64,000 bases of DNA, taken from positions 310,001 through 374,000 of the forward strand of contig CBDBDS010000013.1 of NCBI GenBank assembly GCA_965203985.1. Reading direction: 5' to 3'. The first letter of the stretch is position 1, and each line of letters opens with the position of its first letter. The DNA is from Bin87 sp965203985 (GTDB taxonomy: Bacteria; Chloroflexota; Dehalococcoidia; Lucifugimonadales; UBA3495). A program made the position numbers and the translations under genes. The notes under the pieces are model-generated. The model was given only the letters and a program-made list of their open reading frames with translations, did not search any database and was not told the DNA's origin. Below, one piece after another: positions 51,534-60,250 of the stretch.

Positions 51534-52229
51534 ATGCTGATATCGTCCGCTAACCTGCTCCCTGACGACATCGGGGCTTTTGTGCGCCTGGTGGTGCTCT
51601 GCGCCTTCTCCGGCGCCGTGGCCATCTGGGTCAACGGGTGGTTCCAGGCGTTGGTGGCCACGGCTTTGGGAGATCCAGCCCCGCGAGCACAGGGACGTCT
51701 CTTCGGCAATCCGCTGCGCCATCTGGATATACCCGGGATGATCCTGGCGACCGTGTCTGGCTTCGGCTGGGGGCGTCAGTTGCCGGGACCACCGGGACGG
51801 CAGGGACGTTGGCCGTCGGTCGTGGTGTCGTGCGCCGGACCGCTGGGGAATATCACGGTCGCGTTCCTGCTGGCGTCGCCGGTGAAGGCGGGCCTGTTGG
51901 GCTGGACCTACCCCTCGCCGGACAGCCTGACGCTGGTGATGACCGGCGGCTTGCACTCAGGGATATCGGACGTGGTCGGGCTGCTGGTTATCTACAACCT
52001 GATGCAGGCCGCGTTTCAGGCGCTGCCGCTGGCGCCGCTGGCCGGATATCGGACGCTGGGAGCGCTGCTGCCGGAAGCAACTTCGGAAACGCACCAGCGG
52101 TTCCAGAGGTTTGCGCCGCTGCTGTTGGTGGCGCTGGTGGCCTCGGATTTCGTACTCAGGCCGGGCATCCTTTGGTCGACCCTGCTGCCGGTGGCCAACT
52201 GGCTGGCGGGATTGGCCACCGGCTACTGA
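51534..52229 (+). CDS. Site-2-protease (M50) homolog lacking catalytic residues
   Basis: 231 residues, about five to six membrane segments. It follows the compact M50B pattern GDPxxxxxGRLxxNPLxHLD as GDPAPRAQGRLFGNPLRHLD, with GFGWGRQLPG and SVVVSCAGPLGNITVA. But the HExxH helix reads NGWFQALVATAL, so both His and Glu are gone, and the LPIPPLDG metal-Asp site reads LPLAPLAG. It is expected to be a membrane pseudoprotease. A possible -10 (TAAAAT) is 11 nt before the ATG. Confidence 0.75.
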   Translation: MLISSANLLPDDIGAFVRLVVLCAFSGAVAIWVNGWFQALVATALGDPAPRAQGRLFGNPLRHLDIPGMILATVSGFGWGRQLPGPPGRQGRWPSVVVSCAGPLGNITVAFLLASPVKAGLLGWTYPSPDSLTLVMTGGLHSGISDVVGLLVIYNLMQAAFQALPLAPLAGYRTLGALLPEATSETHQRFQRFAPLLLVALVASDFVLRPGILWSTLLPVANWLAGLATGY

Positions 52230-52371
52230 GATCACGCGCGCTCGGTTTTAGTCATCGCAGGGAGGGCCGCGTCGCTGCGCTCTCGCTGCCTGAGCGATGA
52301 CTCCTCCCGGGACGAGATTGCCGCGCTTTGCTCGCAATGACAGTTCAAGCGAAAATGGGTAGACGCGAGGC
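52229..52371. repeat. Family B element filling the gap between convergent genes
   Basis: GTCATCGCAGGGAGGGCCGC left (worn), CTTTGCTCGCAATGAC right (ending 52341), and the outer arm GCGAAAATGGGTAGACGCGA plus G at 52349-52369. It reaches both stop codons. Confidence 0.75.
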
Positions 52372-53141
52372 TACTGGGTAGGGCCGAACCGTTCGGTTCG
52401 GATGGTTGCCTCGTCCACCCCTAACGACAGCAGCGCGTCGGCGGCCGCCTCTACGAAACCGGTGGGCCCGCAGGCGTAGGACAGCGGCACCGCGTCGTTG
52501 CCGTGCATCATCATGAGTTCGTCGATGCATTCCCGCAACATGGCCGGGTCAACCCGGCGCGAGTATCCGATCCAGCCGGGCGGCTGCCGCCGGGTAAGGG
52601 AGCACCGAACCGCCACGGACGGGTTGCGCCGACCCACGCTGTCGAGGAATTTGCGGTAGATTATGTCCTCAGGGCCACGCGCCGAGTACAACAACAGGGC
52701 GGGGGTGTCGGGAGACGCCAGGCCGCGGTGCATCAGGATGGATTTCAGGGGAACGATGCCGGACCCGCCGGCGAGCAGCAACAGTGGTCCGGCCAGGTTT
52801 GGTGTCCAGGTGAAGGGGCCGCCGATGGGGCCGCGCACTTCCAGGACATCGCCGGGTTCGACCACGTCGTGAAAGTACGGCGAGACCTCGCCGTCCGAGA
52901 TGAGCTCCACGGTCAGATCGATGCGCCCAAAATCATCGGGGGCCGATGCAATCGAGTAGGAGCGCTGCGCCTGGTACCCATCGGGCGCGGTGAGGCGGAC
53001 GTCGTAGTGCTGACCGGCCCGGAATGGGCGAGGCTCAGCCAGGCGCAGGGTGAAGGTCTTGGCGCGGTAGGTCTCGACAGCAACCCGCTCTACTATGGCG
53101 GATTGCCAGGTTGTGGCGGGCGCTGCCGTCGGGTCCGGCAC
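52371..53141 (-). CDS. FAD/NAD(P) oxidoreductase (ferredoxin reductase-like)
   Basis: 256 residues from GTG 53141, which overlaps the preceding stop as TAGTG. FAD-binding QAQRSYSIASAPDDFGR with the RxYS motif near residue 60; GGPFTWTPNLAGPLLLLAGG with GGSGIVPLKSI for NAD(P); YACGPTGFVEAA near the C-terminus. No iron-sulfur domain. It probably passes electrons to or from the molybdoenzyme encoded just upstream; the coupled start supports a fixed ratio. Confidence 0.92.
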   Translation of the reverse strand: MPDPTAAPATTWQSAIVERVAVETYRAKTFTLRLAEPRPFRAGQHYDVRLTAPDGYQAQRSYSIASAPDDFGRIDLTVELISDGEVSPYFHDVVEPGDVLEVRGPIGGPFTWTPNLAGPLLLLAGGSGIVPLKSILMHRGLASPDTPALLLYSARGPEDIIYRKFLDSVGRRNPSVAVRCSLTRRQPPGWIGYSRRVDPAMLRECIDELMMMHGNDAVPLSYACGPTGFVEAAADALLSLGVDEATIRTERFGPTQ

Positions 53142-53746
53142 TAATCGCCCCAATACCGCTGTTCCTTCCAGGGGTCGCCGTACATGTGGTAGCCGTACTG
53201 CTCCCAGAAGCCGGGCTGGTCCTGGGGCATGAACCGGATGCCCCGCAGCCACTTGGCGGATTTCCAGAAGTACAGGTGCGGCACCACCAAACGAGCTGGA
53301 CCGCCGTGCTCAGCGGCGATGGGCTGCCCATCGAACTCGAAGGCCACCATGCCGCGACCCTCGAGCACGTCCCACGTGGGCAGGTTGGTGGTGTAACCGC
53401 CGTAAGAAAAGGCCATCAGGTACGGCGGTGGATCCGAAACGCCGGCGGCCGTCAGCAGGTCGTCGATGGTGACGCCCTTCCAGGTGGTGTCCAGCTTGCT
53501 CCACTTGGTGACGCAGTGGATGTCGGTGTGGATTTCGGTCTCGGGCAGCGAACGGAACTGCTCCCAGTTCCACTCACACAGGGGCTCGCCCTCCGCGCCG
53601 ACCAGGACGAAGCTCCACTGGTCCAGCGGCACGCGCTGGGTGGGGCCGGCGGTCAGAACCGGGAACCCGCGTTCCAGGTATTGTCCGGGCGGGATGGGGC
53701 GAGGGGGCGTTTCGCGGCGCCGTCCGAAGAATCCTCGGGTGACCAT
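53141..53746 (-). CDS. Sulfite-oxidase-like molybdopterin oxidoreductase (YuiH type)
   Basis: 201 residues from ATG 53746, with AGGAGG upstream. The molybdopterin-ligand Cys is in IHTDIHCVTKWSKLDTTWKG; EFDGQPIAAEHGGPARLVVP and KSAKWLRGIRFM follow, the usual pattern of SuoX/MsrP catalytic domains without dimerisation domain. No Tat signal is seen, so it is likely cytoplasmic. Coupled to the FAD reductase gene. Confidence 0.92.
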   Translation of the reverse strand: MVTRGFFGRRRETPPRPIPPGQYLERGFPVLTAGPTQRVPLDQWSFVLVGAEGEPLCEWNWEQFRSLPETEIHTDIHCVTKWSKLDTTWKGVTIDDLLTAAGVSDPPPYLMAFSYGGYTTNLPTWDVLEGRGMVAFEFDGQPIAAEHGGPARLVVPHLYFWKSAKWLRGIRFMPQDQPGFWEQYGYHMYGDPWKEQRYWGD

Positions 53747-53823
53747 GTGCGCGTCCTCCTGAAGCCGACGTTGGTTGCGGAGGGTATAAAATCCGCAGAA
53801 TCCTGTCAAACGTTAGGCGCAAC

Positions 53824-53937
53824 CTCACGCGTACCTGCTATAAACGACTACCGGGATAATTTTACATCGATGCACAGGATGGACAGGATTTGATCGATTA
53901 TTGTCTGCGTCCCGGATGCTGAGACGCTCGGGTAGAG
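53824..53937. repeat. Half of a family D element with left outer arm
   Basis: Outer arm CTCACGCGTACCTGCT, then TTTTACATCGATGCACAGGA at 53860-53879 and TTTGATCGATTATTGTCTGC, GTCCCGG. The same inner words occur in the complete D unit at 38894. The right half is missing. Confidence 0.75.
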
Positions 53938-54125
53938 TGACTCCGGGCGTGTTCTGCGGAATTGTGATGATTGTCCTGCAACCCATGACGCTGGCTTACA
54001 TCCGCTGGGACCTTGGCGTGCTGATCAATCCCATCATGTATCTGGCGGGCGCGGCGGTCAGCGCGGCCCTGTCCGCGCTGGTGTGCTACCTATGGAGCCG
54101 CTCGGTGGGCAGGCTGAACTGCTGA
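53916..54125 (+). CDS. Small membrane protein
   Basis: 69 residues if started at ATG 53916; ATG 53967 would give 52. Two hydrophobic segments, VFCGIVMIVLQPMTLAYI and IMYLAGAAVSAALSALVCYL. No ribosome site is clear and the start overlaps the end of a repeat. Function unknown. Confidence 0.45.
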   Translation: MLRRSGRVTPGVFCGIVMIVLQPMTLAYIRWDLGVLINPIMYLAGAAVSAALSALVCYLWSRSVGRLNC

Positions 54126-54226
54126 CTACGAGGAGGCGCGTCCCATTGGTAGACTGGCGGCAGGCACACGACCCGCCGCCAACTCGTTTCGTCAACCGGC
54201 CGGCGATATCAGCATGAGGAGCCGTA

Positions 54227-54535
54227 ATGAATTTCACCCAACACTTCAGCGGCGGATGGAACATCGATGCCATGATTCTCATCGCCCTGCTGTGGTTCGG
54301 CCTAGTGCCCGTCCTGACGTGCATCATCGCCGCCCGCGTGTTCGAGGAGCGGGAGCGCGGCGACGTGACGGGCAAGAGCGTGTTCTACGGTCTCATCACC
54401 GGCCTGAGCTTGGGATTCCTGTCCGCAGTCGTCATGCTAGCGGTCGGCGGTCTGTGGGTCGCCCTCGCCTCGCCTCCGGTGGCGGCCGTCATCGGGGTGG
54501 TAGCGATTCGCGCCTACTACAAGGCCAGTCGATAG
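54227..54535 (+). CDS. Small three-helix membrane protein
   Basis: 102 residues, ATG preceded by GAGGAGCCGTA. Three membrane segments: AMILIALLWFGLVPVLTCII, SVFYGLITGLSLGFLSAVVM and ALASPPVAAVIGVVAI. A charged loop FEERERGDVTGKS follows the first. Family not recognised. Confidence 0.7.
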   Translation: MNFTQHFSGGWNIDAMILIALLWFGLVPVLTCIIAARVFEERERGDVTGKSVFYGLITGLSLGFLSAVVMLAVGGLWVALASPPVAAVIGVVAIRAYYKASR

Positions 54536-54563
54536 GGCGGACGCCGTTGAAAAGGGTTTTGAC

Positions 54564-54806
54564 GTGAACTTTCAACCACCGGACATTTCCCGTCGGGGGA
54601 GCCTTCTGCTCGTTGATGTTGGCCCCGATGCGCCTGGCATCGTCACCGGAGTCGCGTGCGGACGGAAAATGGGCGGCGTTAGCCGGTTTCCGGGCACGGC
54701 TTTGCGCGTAGTTACCGGCATTGCAGCGATAATTCTCCAAATAGGCGCCATTGCTCTGATGTTGCGGCACTGTGGTTACGAGCATGTCTATCCCGCGGCG
54801 CGATAA
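54564..54806 (+). CDS. Possible small membrane protein
   Basis: 80 residues from GTG 54564. A single membrane segment, ALRVVTGIAAIILQIGAIAL, lies near the C-terminus. Start weak, coding evidence modest; composition fits neighbours. Confidence 0.35.
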   Translation: MNFQPPDISRRGSLLLVDVGPDAPGIVTGVACGRKMGGVSRFPGTALRVVTGIAAIILQIGAIALMLRHCGYEHVYPAAR

Positions 54807-54826
54807 TGACCGCCGTTGCTACGCTA

Positions 54827-54882
54827 ACGAGATTGCCGCCCCCGGATCAAGTGCGGGGTGACGTTGCTGCGCTCGCAATGAC
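54827..54882. repeat. Family B half-repeat
   Basis: ACGAGATTGCCGCCCCCGGA then TCAAGTGCGGGGTGACG and GCTCGCAATGAC. Confidence 0.75.
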
Positions 54883-54883
54883 A

Positions 54884-55105
54884 TCAGCATTCGTAGTCGT
54901 AGCCGTCGTACCGCTCGTCGTAGTACAGGTCGTCATCATCGGGCCGGCGGCGGAACTTGCCGTAGAGCCATTTGCCCACGACTACCACCACCGCCAGCAT
55001 CACCAAACCGCCGATGATCCAAATGTCCAAGTAGGCCAGGAATGACAGGTCAGCGGGTTCGCCGCCGGCCTGCAGGGCAACGGCAAGTACAATTAATGGC
55101 ATCAT
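54884..55105 (-). CDS. Small membrane protein with acidic-tyrosine tail
   Basis: 73 residues from ATG 55105 (or TTG 55111). An N-terminal signal-like segment, then one membrane helix IWIIGGLVMLAVVVVVGKWL, and a cytoplasmic tail RRRPDDDDLYYDERYDGYDY rich in Asp/Tyr. Function unknown. Confidence 0.55.
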   Translation of the reverse strand: MMPLIVLAVALQAGGEPADLSFLAYLDIWIIGGLVMLAVVVVVGKWLYGKFRRRPDDDDLYYDERYDGYDYEC

Positions 55106-55186
55106 GTTCAAGTCTGCTATCGTAGGGGTCAGCCGCGTGGGATGCGGGGGTAGCCGTCCGGTCAGCGGGTTTCGGAGGCCGCGAGT

Positions 55187-55654
55187 TTGTGGGCCAAGTA
55201 TGCAGCGGTGGCGCTGACCGCCGCGTCACCCATAGGCGAGGAACTGGTATCCATACCGCTGGGTGTGGGACTGGGACTGGACCCGGTTCTGGTCGCGGTG
55301 GTGTCCGTGGTGTTCAACTTACTGCCGGCCGTTGTGATTTCCGTGATGTTCCGGAGGGCGGAGCGGGGGACGGGCGCGCTGAGGGTGATGCTCCGTATGC
55401 GTCCCGAGCCGGTTCGAGCGGCGGTAAGATGGATGCTGCGACGTCGCAGCCAACGGCTGTTGCGGGCGTTGGACCGCTGGGGCGTATGGGGAGTATTGAT
55501 CGTCACGCCGTGGGCCGGGGTGTATGTTACCACGCTGACCCTGGAGGTGGCCGGGATGCGACGGAGCCGGTTGTTGGCATCGATCGCCGCAAGCCTGGTT
55601 GTCCACGCGGCGGTGGTCACGCTGGCGGCCGTGGGAGTTTTCAGCCTCGTGTGA
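55187..55654 (+). CDS. Small multidrug-export (COG2426-like) membrane protein
   Basis: 155 residues from TTG 55187, preceded by GGAGG at 8 nt. ELVSIPLGVGLGLDPVLVAV, FNLLPAVVISVMFRR, then ALDRWGVWGVLIVTPWAGVY with the P-x-x-G re-entrant type motif of this family, and a last helix. The family label is historic; true substrate unknown. Confidence 0.75.
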   Translation: MWAKYAAVALTAASPIGEELVSIPLGVGLGLDPVLVAVVSVVFNLLPAVVISVMFRRAERGTGALRVMLRMRPEPVRAAVRWMLRRRSQRLLRALDRWGVWGVLIVTPWAGVYVTTLTLEVAGMRRSRLLASIAASLVVHAAVVTLAAVGVFSLV

Positions 55655-55798
55655 CCGGAATTCAGCGAATCCCGCATCGTTCGCCGAATGACGTCTGCGG
55701 TTTGGATGTACAAGAATTACGGCAGACGCCCGCCACACCCCCGACAGACGGGGAAACAAGGCGGAGCCGGGCGATACACGAGCCCACTGGCGGAGATC

Positions 55799-56707
55799 AT
55801 GAGGCAAACGGTAAATTCGTTCCTGCAACACCTCATCGTTGAGCGGGGCTTTTCCCAGAACACGCTGGACGCGTACAGCAACGACCTGAATCAATTCCGC
55901 GAATTCGTCGCGGACAGCCTCAACTCCGAGGACCAGGAGGTCTGGCGTCTGGTTGACATCAACCTGCTCAACGCCTACATCAGCGAGTTGCGGGACAACC
56001 GCAAGTACCGGGACACCACCACCGCCCGCAAGGTGGCGGCGGTGCGATCGTTCTTCGGCTACCTGAGCGCAAACGGGCTGATCACCGAAGACCCCACGGA
56101 GAACCTGGGCTCGCCGCGAGTGGGCCGGACGGTTCCCAAATTCATCTCCGAGGAGGACGTGAAGCGTTTGCTGGCCACGGCAGCGGATACCGGAACGCCG
56201 GAAGGGCGCCGGGACGCCAGCATCCTGGAACTGCTGTATGCCACCGGCCTGCGGGTGAGCGAACTGGTGGCGCTGAACGTGCAGGACATTGATTTTGAAG
56301 AGGGGTTCATCCGCACCTGGGGGAAGGGTTCCAAGGAGCGGATCGTTTACCTGTACCCGGACGCCCTGTCGAACCTGCGGGAATATATCGGCGGCGCGCG
56401 GGTTGAGCTACTGGGCGACAAGCGCGGCGAGACGGCGCTGTACCTGAACCAGCGCGGCGAGCGGCTCACCCGGCAATGGGTGTGGAACATCCTGAAAACG
56501 GCGGCAAAGGCGGCCGACGTGGATCCCAAGATCACGCCGCATACGCTGCGGCACAGCTTCGCCACGCATCTTTTGCAGAACGGGGCATCCCTGCGCCACG
56601 TGCAGGAGTTGCTGGGGCACTCCAGCATCTCCACCACGCAGGTGTACACGCACCTTACGGACTCGCACGTCCGCGCCGAATATGAGCGGAGCCACCCACG
56701 AGCGTAA
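55799..56707 (+). CDS. xerD: Tyrosine recombinase XerC/XerD-like
   Basis: 302 residues from ATG 55799 (GGCGGAGATC upstream). N-terminal SAM-like DNA-binding domain RGFSQNTLDAYSNDLNQF, catalytic Arg in YATGLRVSELVALNVQDI, H-x-x-R in ITPHTLRHSFATHLLQNG, second His in LLGHSSISTTQVYTHL, ending with the nucleophile Tyr. It resolves chromosome dimers at dif with a partner Xer. No integrative element surrounds it. Confidence 0.95.
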   Translation: MRQTVNSFLQHLIVERGFSQNTLDAYSNDLNQFREFVADSLNSEDQEVWRLVDINLLNAYISELRDNRKYRDTTTARKVAAVRSFFGYLSANGLITEDPTENLGSPRVGRTVPKFISEEDVKRLLATAADTGTPEGRRDASILELLYATGLRVSELVALNVQDIDFEEGFIRTWGKGSKERIVYLYPDALSNLREYIGGARVELLGDKRGETALYLNQRGERLTRQWVWNILKTAAKAADVDPKITPHTLRHSFATHLLQNGASLRHVQELLGHSSISTTQVYTHLTDSHVRAEYERSHPRA

Positions 56708-56773
56708 CGCAAAAGCGGAAGGGGTTGGAGCAGCCCCGAATTATTGAGGCGAATGGCAACGGCGTGGGTCTGG

Positions 56774-57595
56774 TCACCCGCGCCGTTGCAGATTCTTGAT
56801 GGCCTCGTCGATGCGGCGCACCTGCTCGGTGTCTCCGGACGAAAGACGGTAGCAGCGGTCGAGATACAATTGGGCCAATTGCACGCCGTTAGGGGTGGTG
56901 TCGTTGGCAGCGTCGACCAGCGAGCCGATGCCGAACTCATCGGGCAGGTGCCGTCCGAGGGCGGTCATCTCGGCGATGATGTCGGCAATGGCGGCGGAAT
57001 CGTTACCTTCCTGGGCGAAACGCAAGCGGCCCAGCAGACGGCCCATCTCGGCAAGGCGGTCACCCTCGCTCATGAAGCTCCAGAGCACCTCGTTCACGCC
57101 GAGGCTGTCGCCCGCGTCGCCATCCGCCGCTCCGGCGAGGGGAGAGGAACCGCCCAGGGGAATGGCGGCATCCTCGGCGGGCACGGTGGAGACGCTCTCC
57201 TCGCCGCCGGTGCGGAACCAGGAGTCGGCGTATTCCTGGACGGCCTGGGCCACCGATTCCATCATGCGGGCCAGGTCGTAGGAGAACATGCTGCCGCCGT
57301 AGACCAGATCGTCGTTCCGGACGTTGGCGAGGCGGACCAGTTGTTCGTATCCGCCCTCCACCAGCTCAGACATTGGCGGCATGGCGAAGGCCGAGAAGTT
57401 GGCCAGCGGGCCGGAACCGGCGCTGCCCAGATGGGCGGCCAGGAAGGGCGGGACGTACTTGGTCAGATCGGCAGTGATGGGCAGGGTGATGATGTAGGTG
57501 CCGTAAACGTTGTCGGGCTCGGTGTCCACGCGAAAATACAGGATCGCGTGGCCACGCGGTCGCTGCGGATCGCCGATTTCAAACTGCAGGTCCAT
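56774..57595 (-). CDS. Conserved hypothetical protein, leaderless promoter
   Basis: 273 residues, no recognised domain. MDLQFEIGDPQRPRGHAILY starts a beta-rich first part, TYIITLPITADLTKYVPPFL follows, a Ser/Gly/Ala linker lies at about 135-165, then a helical part with LGVNEVLWSFMSEGDRLAEM. The stretch RLANVRNDDLVYGGSMFSYD suggests a conserved family. Its ATG is exactly 7 nt after TATACT. Divergent from comM. Confidence 0.65.
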   Translation of the reverse strand: MDLQFEIGDPQRPRGHAILYFRVDTEPDNVYGTYIITLPITADLTKYVPPFLAAHLGSAGSGPLANFSAFAMPPMSELVEGGYEQLVRLANVRNDDLVYGGSMFSYDLARMMESVAQAVQEYADSWFRTGGEESVSTVPAEDAAIPLGGSSPLAGAADGDAGDSLGVNEVLWSFMSEGDRLAEMGRLLGRLRFAQEGNDSAAIADIIAEMTALGRHLPDEFGIGSLVDAANDTTPNGVQLAQLYLDRCYRLSSGDTEQVRRIDEAIKNLQRRG

Positions 57596-57602
57596 TGGCG
57601 CA

Positions 57603-57608
57603 AGTATA
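57603..57608 (-). promoter_or_regulatory. -10 box with leaderless spacing
   Basis: TATACT, 7 nt, ATG on the minus strand: same spacing as at mutS2 and fabF. Confidence 0.55.
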
Positions 57609-57751
57609 GATTAGCGTTGCGGCGATAGCAAAGGCGAGGAGGCCCGGAAAATTTGATGACAGTCTGCGATTGCGAACGTCAGTTCTTAGATGATAGCGTG
57701 TCGATGAACCGCCAGCAGAGCGGTGATTATATCAACCACGGAGGACACGGT

Positions 57752-59284
57752 ATGTTGGCAACTGCTCAGACGTGCGCTGTCATTGGATTGGACGGCCAGA
57801 TAATTCAGGCGGAGACGGATATATCGCCGGGACTGCCGGCGTTCCACATCGTTGGACTGCCGGACACGGCGGTGCAAGAGGCCAAAGAGCGGGTACGGGC
57901 GGCGCTGCGCAACAGCGGCTGCGAGTTCCCCATGCGGCGCATCACCGTAAACCTGGCGCCCGCGGATTTGAAGAAAGCCGGGCCGGCTTATGACCTGCCC
58001 ATCGCGGTGGGCATATTGTTCAGCACCGGACAGGCGCCGCCCACTACAGACCCGGCGATATTCCTCGGCGAGTTGTCGCTGGACGGTGGGCTGCGACACA
58101 CGGCCGGCATCCTGCCGATGGTTTCCGTGGCGCGGGACCAGGGCATAGGCTCGGTCTACGTGCCGGCGGTCGACGCGGCCGAAGCAGCCCTGGTGGACGG
58201 AGTGCGAGTTTACCCCGTCGATACGCTGGCACAGCTGCTTTCCCACCTTCAGGGCGACATGGCGATATCACCATTTCCGCAGAACGGCGTCCATCTCAAT
58301 GGGAACCGTGAGCAGCCCGGCAACACGGATCTCTGCCACATCCGGGGTCAGGATCACGCCAAGCGGGCGCTGGAAGTAGCCGCCGCGGGATTCCACAATA
58401 TCCTGCTGAGCGGGCCGCCGGGCTCGGGCAAGACCCTGCTGGCCCGGGCGCTGCCCGGCATCCTGCCGTACCTGACCGCCGACGAGGCGCTGGACGTCAC
58501 CAAGATCTACAGCGTGAGCGGCAACCTGCCGCCGGACAGCCCGCTGATCGCCCAGCGGCCGTTTCGGGCTCCGCACTACACCATATCCAACGCCGGCCTC
58601 GTGGGCGGCGGACGCATGCTCCGTCCCGGGGAGATCACGCTGAGCCATCGCGGAGTTCTCTTCCTGGACGAATTGCCCGAGTTCGGGCACGCCGCGCTGG
58701 AATCGCTACGGCAGCCCCTGGAGGATAAGACGGTAACCATCACGCGGGTCAGCGGCACGGTGACCTATCCGGCGAGTTTCATGCTGGTGGGAGCGATGAA
58801 CCCGTGTCCGTGCGGCTATGCCTCGCACCCGCGCAAGGAGTGCGTGTGCAGCCCGTCAGCTTTAGCGCGGTATCAAAGGCGCATCAGCGGGCCGCTGCTG
58901 GAACGCATCGACATCTTTGTGGAGGTTCCGCCAGTGGAATACGACAGCCTGCTGGGTAGGGCGGAGGCCGAGAGTTCAACCGCGGTGCGGGAACGCGTGA
59001 TTGCCGCGCGGGCCATTCAGGAATCGCGGTTCTCGCAGGCGCCGGAGGCTACCGGGCTCTCAAACGCTGAAATGTCCGGATCCGCGATTTGGGACCATTG
59101 CGATTTGCAGGATGACACGCAGGCGTTGTTGCAGCGGGCGTCGCAGCAACTGGACCTCTCGGCGCGGGCGCTGCATCGGGTAGTCAAGGTGGCGCGCACG
59201 GTCGCCGATCTCGCCGGAGCCGAACGGATAGGACCGGCGCATCTTGCCGAGGCGCTGCAGTACCGCGCCCGGGAGCTGAACTGA
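57752..59284 (+). CDS. comM: YifB/ComM family Mg chelatase-like AAA ATPase
   Basis: 510 residues from ATG 57752 (GGAGGACACGGT upstream). N-terminal Lon-protease-like/S5 domain (1-190) with FHIVGLPDTAVQEAKERVRA; Walker A LSGPPGSGKTLLARALPG near residue 220; GVLFLDELPEFGHAALESL Walker B; the zinc-like MNPCPCGYASHPRKECVCSP near 350; and the C-terminal Mg-chelatase domain. ComM is a hexameric branch-migration helicase in natural transformation. Confidence 0.96.
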   Translation: MLATAQTCAVIGLDGQIIQAETDISPGLPAFHIVGLPDTAVQEAKERVRAALRNSGCEFPMRRITVNLAPADLKKAGPAYDLPIAVGILFSTGQAPPTTDPAIFLGELSLDGGLRHTAGILPMVSVARDQGIGSVYVPAVDAAEAALVDGVRVYPVDTLAQLLSHLQGDMAISPFPQNGVHLNGNREQPGNTDLCHIRGQDHAKRALEVAAAGFHNILLSGPPGSGKTLLARALPGILPYLTADEALDVTKIYSVSGNLPPDSPLIAQRPFRAPHYTISNAGLVGGGRMLRPGEITLSHRGVLFLDELPEFGHAALESLRQPLEDKTVTITRVSGTVTYPASFMLVGAMNPCPCGYASHPRKECVCSPSALARYQRRISGPLLERIDIFVEVPPVEYDSLLGRAEAESSTAVRERVIAARAIQESRFSQAPEATGLSNAEMSGSAIWDHCDLQDDTQALLQRASQQLDLSARALHRVVKVARTVADLAGAERIGPAHLAEALQYRARELN

Positions 59285-59331
59285 CCACCATTGGTGAAAT
59301 CCGAACCTGACGGGCGCGCCAAGCCGCGGCG

Positions 59332-60015
59332 CTAGCGGAAGAGGTGACGCAGCACGAAGGAAACGGCCTGGCGCAACTTGGTGTGCTGGGCTACCCGGAC
59401 AGTGATGTAGATGTGCCCGCTGGCTCCGCCGTCCAACCCGGCGTTGCCCTGCCCGCGGAGACGGAGGCGGCGGCCGTCAGCGACGCCGGCGGGTATAGTG
59501 GCGCTGAGCCACAATTCCCGCCGCACCCGCTGTTCTCCGGCGCATCGCCAGCACTGACTGGCCTCCAGGGTCTCCTCCGGCTCGAAGCCGGTGCCGCGGC
59601 AACGCTGACAGGTCTCCGTGCGCGTAACCGGGAACACCTTGCGCATTCCCTGTCTTGCCTCCCGGCGCGTTATCAAGAGGGCGGCTTCAATGTCCTCACC
59701 ACGCTGGGGTGACGATGGAGAATAGGTGCGAGGACGCGAGGGCCGGGTTGAGCCGGGGCGGGTACCATTTTGCCGACTACGGCGGCGCGGCGCGGAGGGC
59801 GGTTCGCTGACCCCGTAAACGTCATAGTGGCGGCGGCGCTGCGGATCAGACAGGGTGGCGTACGCCTGATTGATCTCTTTCATGCGGGCTTCGGCTTCCG
59901 GCCCGGCGTTGAGGTCGGGATGATACTGCCGGGCCAGCCGGCGGTAGGCGGCGCGGATTTCTTCCGTGGTGGCTGCCGCCGGGACGCCGAGGATGCTGTA
60001 GCAATCGCCGTTCAT
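59332..60015 (-). CDS. Short DnaJ-domain protein
   Basis: 227 residues. J domain 1-70 with CYSILGVPAAATTEEIRAAY, and HPD in RLARQYHPDLN. A truncated zinc region keeps only two of four motifs (CQRCRGTGFEP, CWRCAGEQRV), then a client-binding strand LWLSATIPAGVADGRRLRLR. Its length is about 60 percent of full DnaJ, so it is a co-chaperone variant rather than the main DnaJ. No dnaK is adjacent. Confidence 0.88.
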   Translation of the reverse strand: MNGDCYSILGVPAAATTEEIRAAYRRLARQYHPDLNAGPEAEARMKEINQAYATLSDPQRRRHYDVYGVSEPPSAPRRRSRQNGTRPGSTRPSRPRTYSPSSPQRGEDIEAALLITRREARQGMRKVFPVTRTETCQRCRGTGFEPEETLEASQCWRCAGEQRVRRELWLSATIPAGVADGRRLRLRGQGNAGLDGGASGHIYITVRVAQHTKLRQAVSFVLRHLFR

Positions 60016-60126
60016 GATGTCGCCGCGATGTGCCGTAATCCTAGCAGGTAATGCTATGAATAATCACTGGCGATACCGGCGAGTTTGCCAATTGTCAGCG
60101 TGGATGATACCCTGATGTTGTCGGGG

Positions 60127-60203
60127 CGGGGCGTAGCGCAGCCCGGTAGCGCACCTGCATGGGGTGCAGGGGGTCGCCAGTTCGAATCTGGCCGCCCCGA
60201 CCA
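60127..60203 (+). tRNA. tRNA-Pro (anticodon GGG)
   Basis: 77 nt. Acceptor CGGGGCG (60127-60133) pairs with CGCCCCG (60193-60199); discriminator A and encoded CCA (60201-60203). D arm GCGC/GCGC. Anticodon stem CCTGC/GCAGG with loop ATGGGGT, anticodon GGG at 60161-60163. T arm GCCAG TTCGAAT CTGGC. Confidence 0.95.
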
Positions 60204-60219
60204 TTTTGACCGATACTTG

Positions 60220-60250
60220 AGCAGAGGCGTCCTTCGGGGCGCCTCTTGCG
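60220..60250. terminator. Hairpin between tRNA-Pro and the SDR gene
   Basis: AGAGGCGTCC TTCG GGGCGCCTCT has a UUCG tetraloop and nearly perfect stem, 17 nt after the tRNA and at the 3' end of the SDR gene. U-runs are weak on both strands. Confidence 0.6.

Noticed and set aside
55799..56707. Tyrosine recombinase as a sign of an integrated element
   Set aside because: Length and motifs fit the housekeeping Xer type; no att-like direct repeats, phage or plasmid genes surround it.
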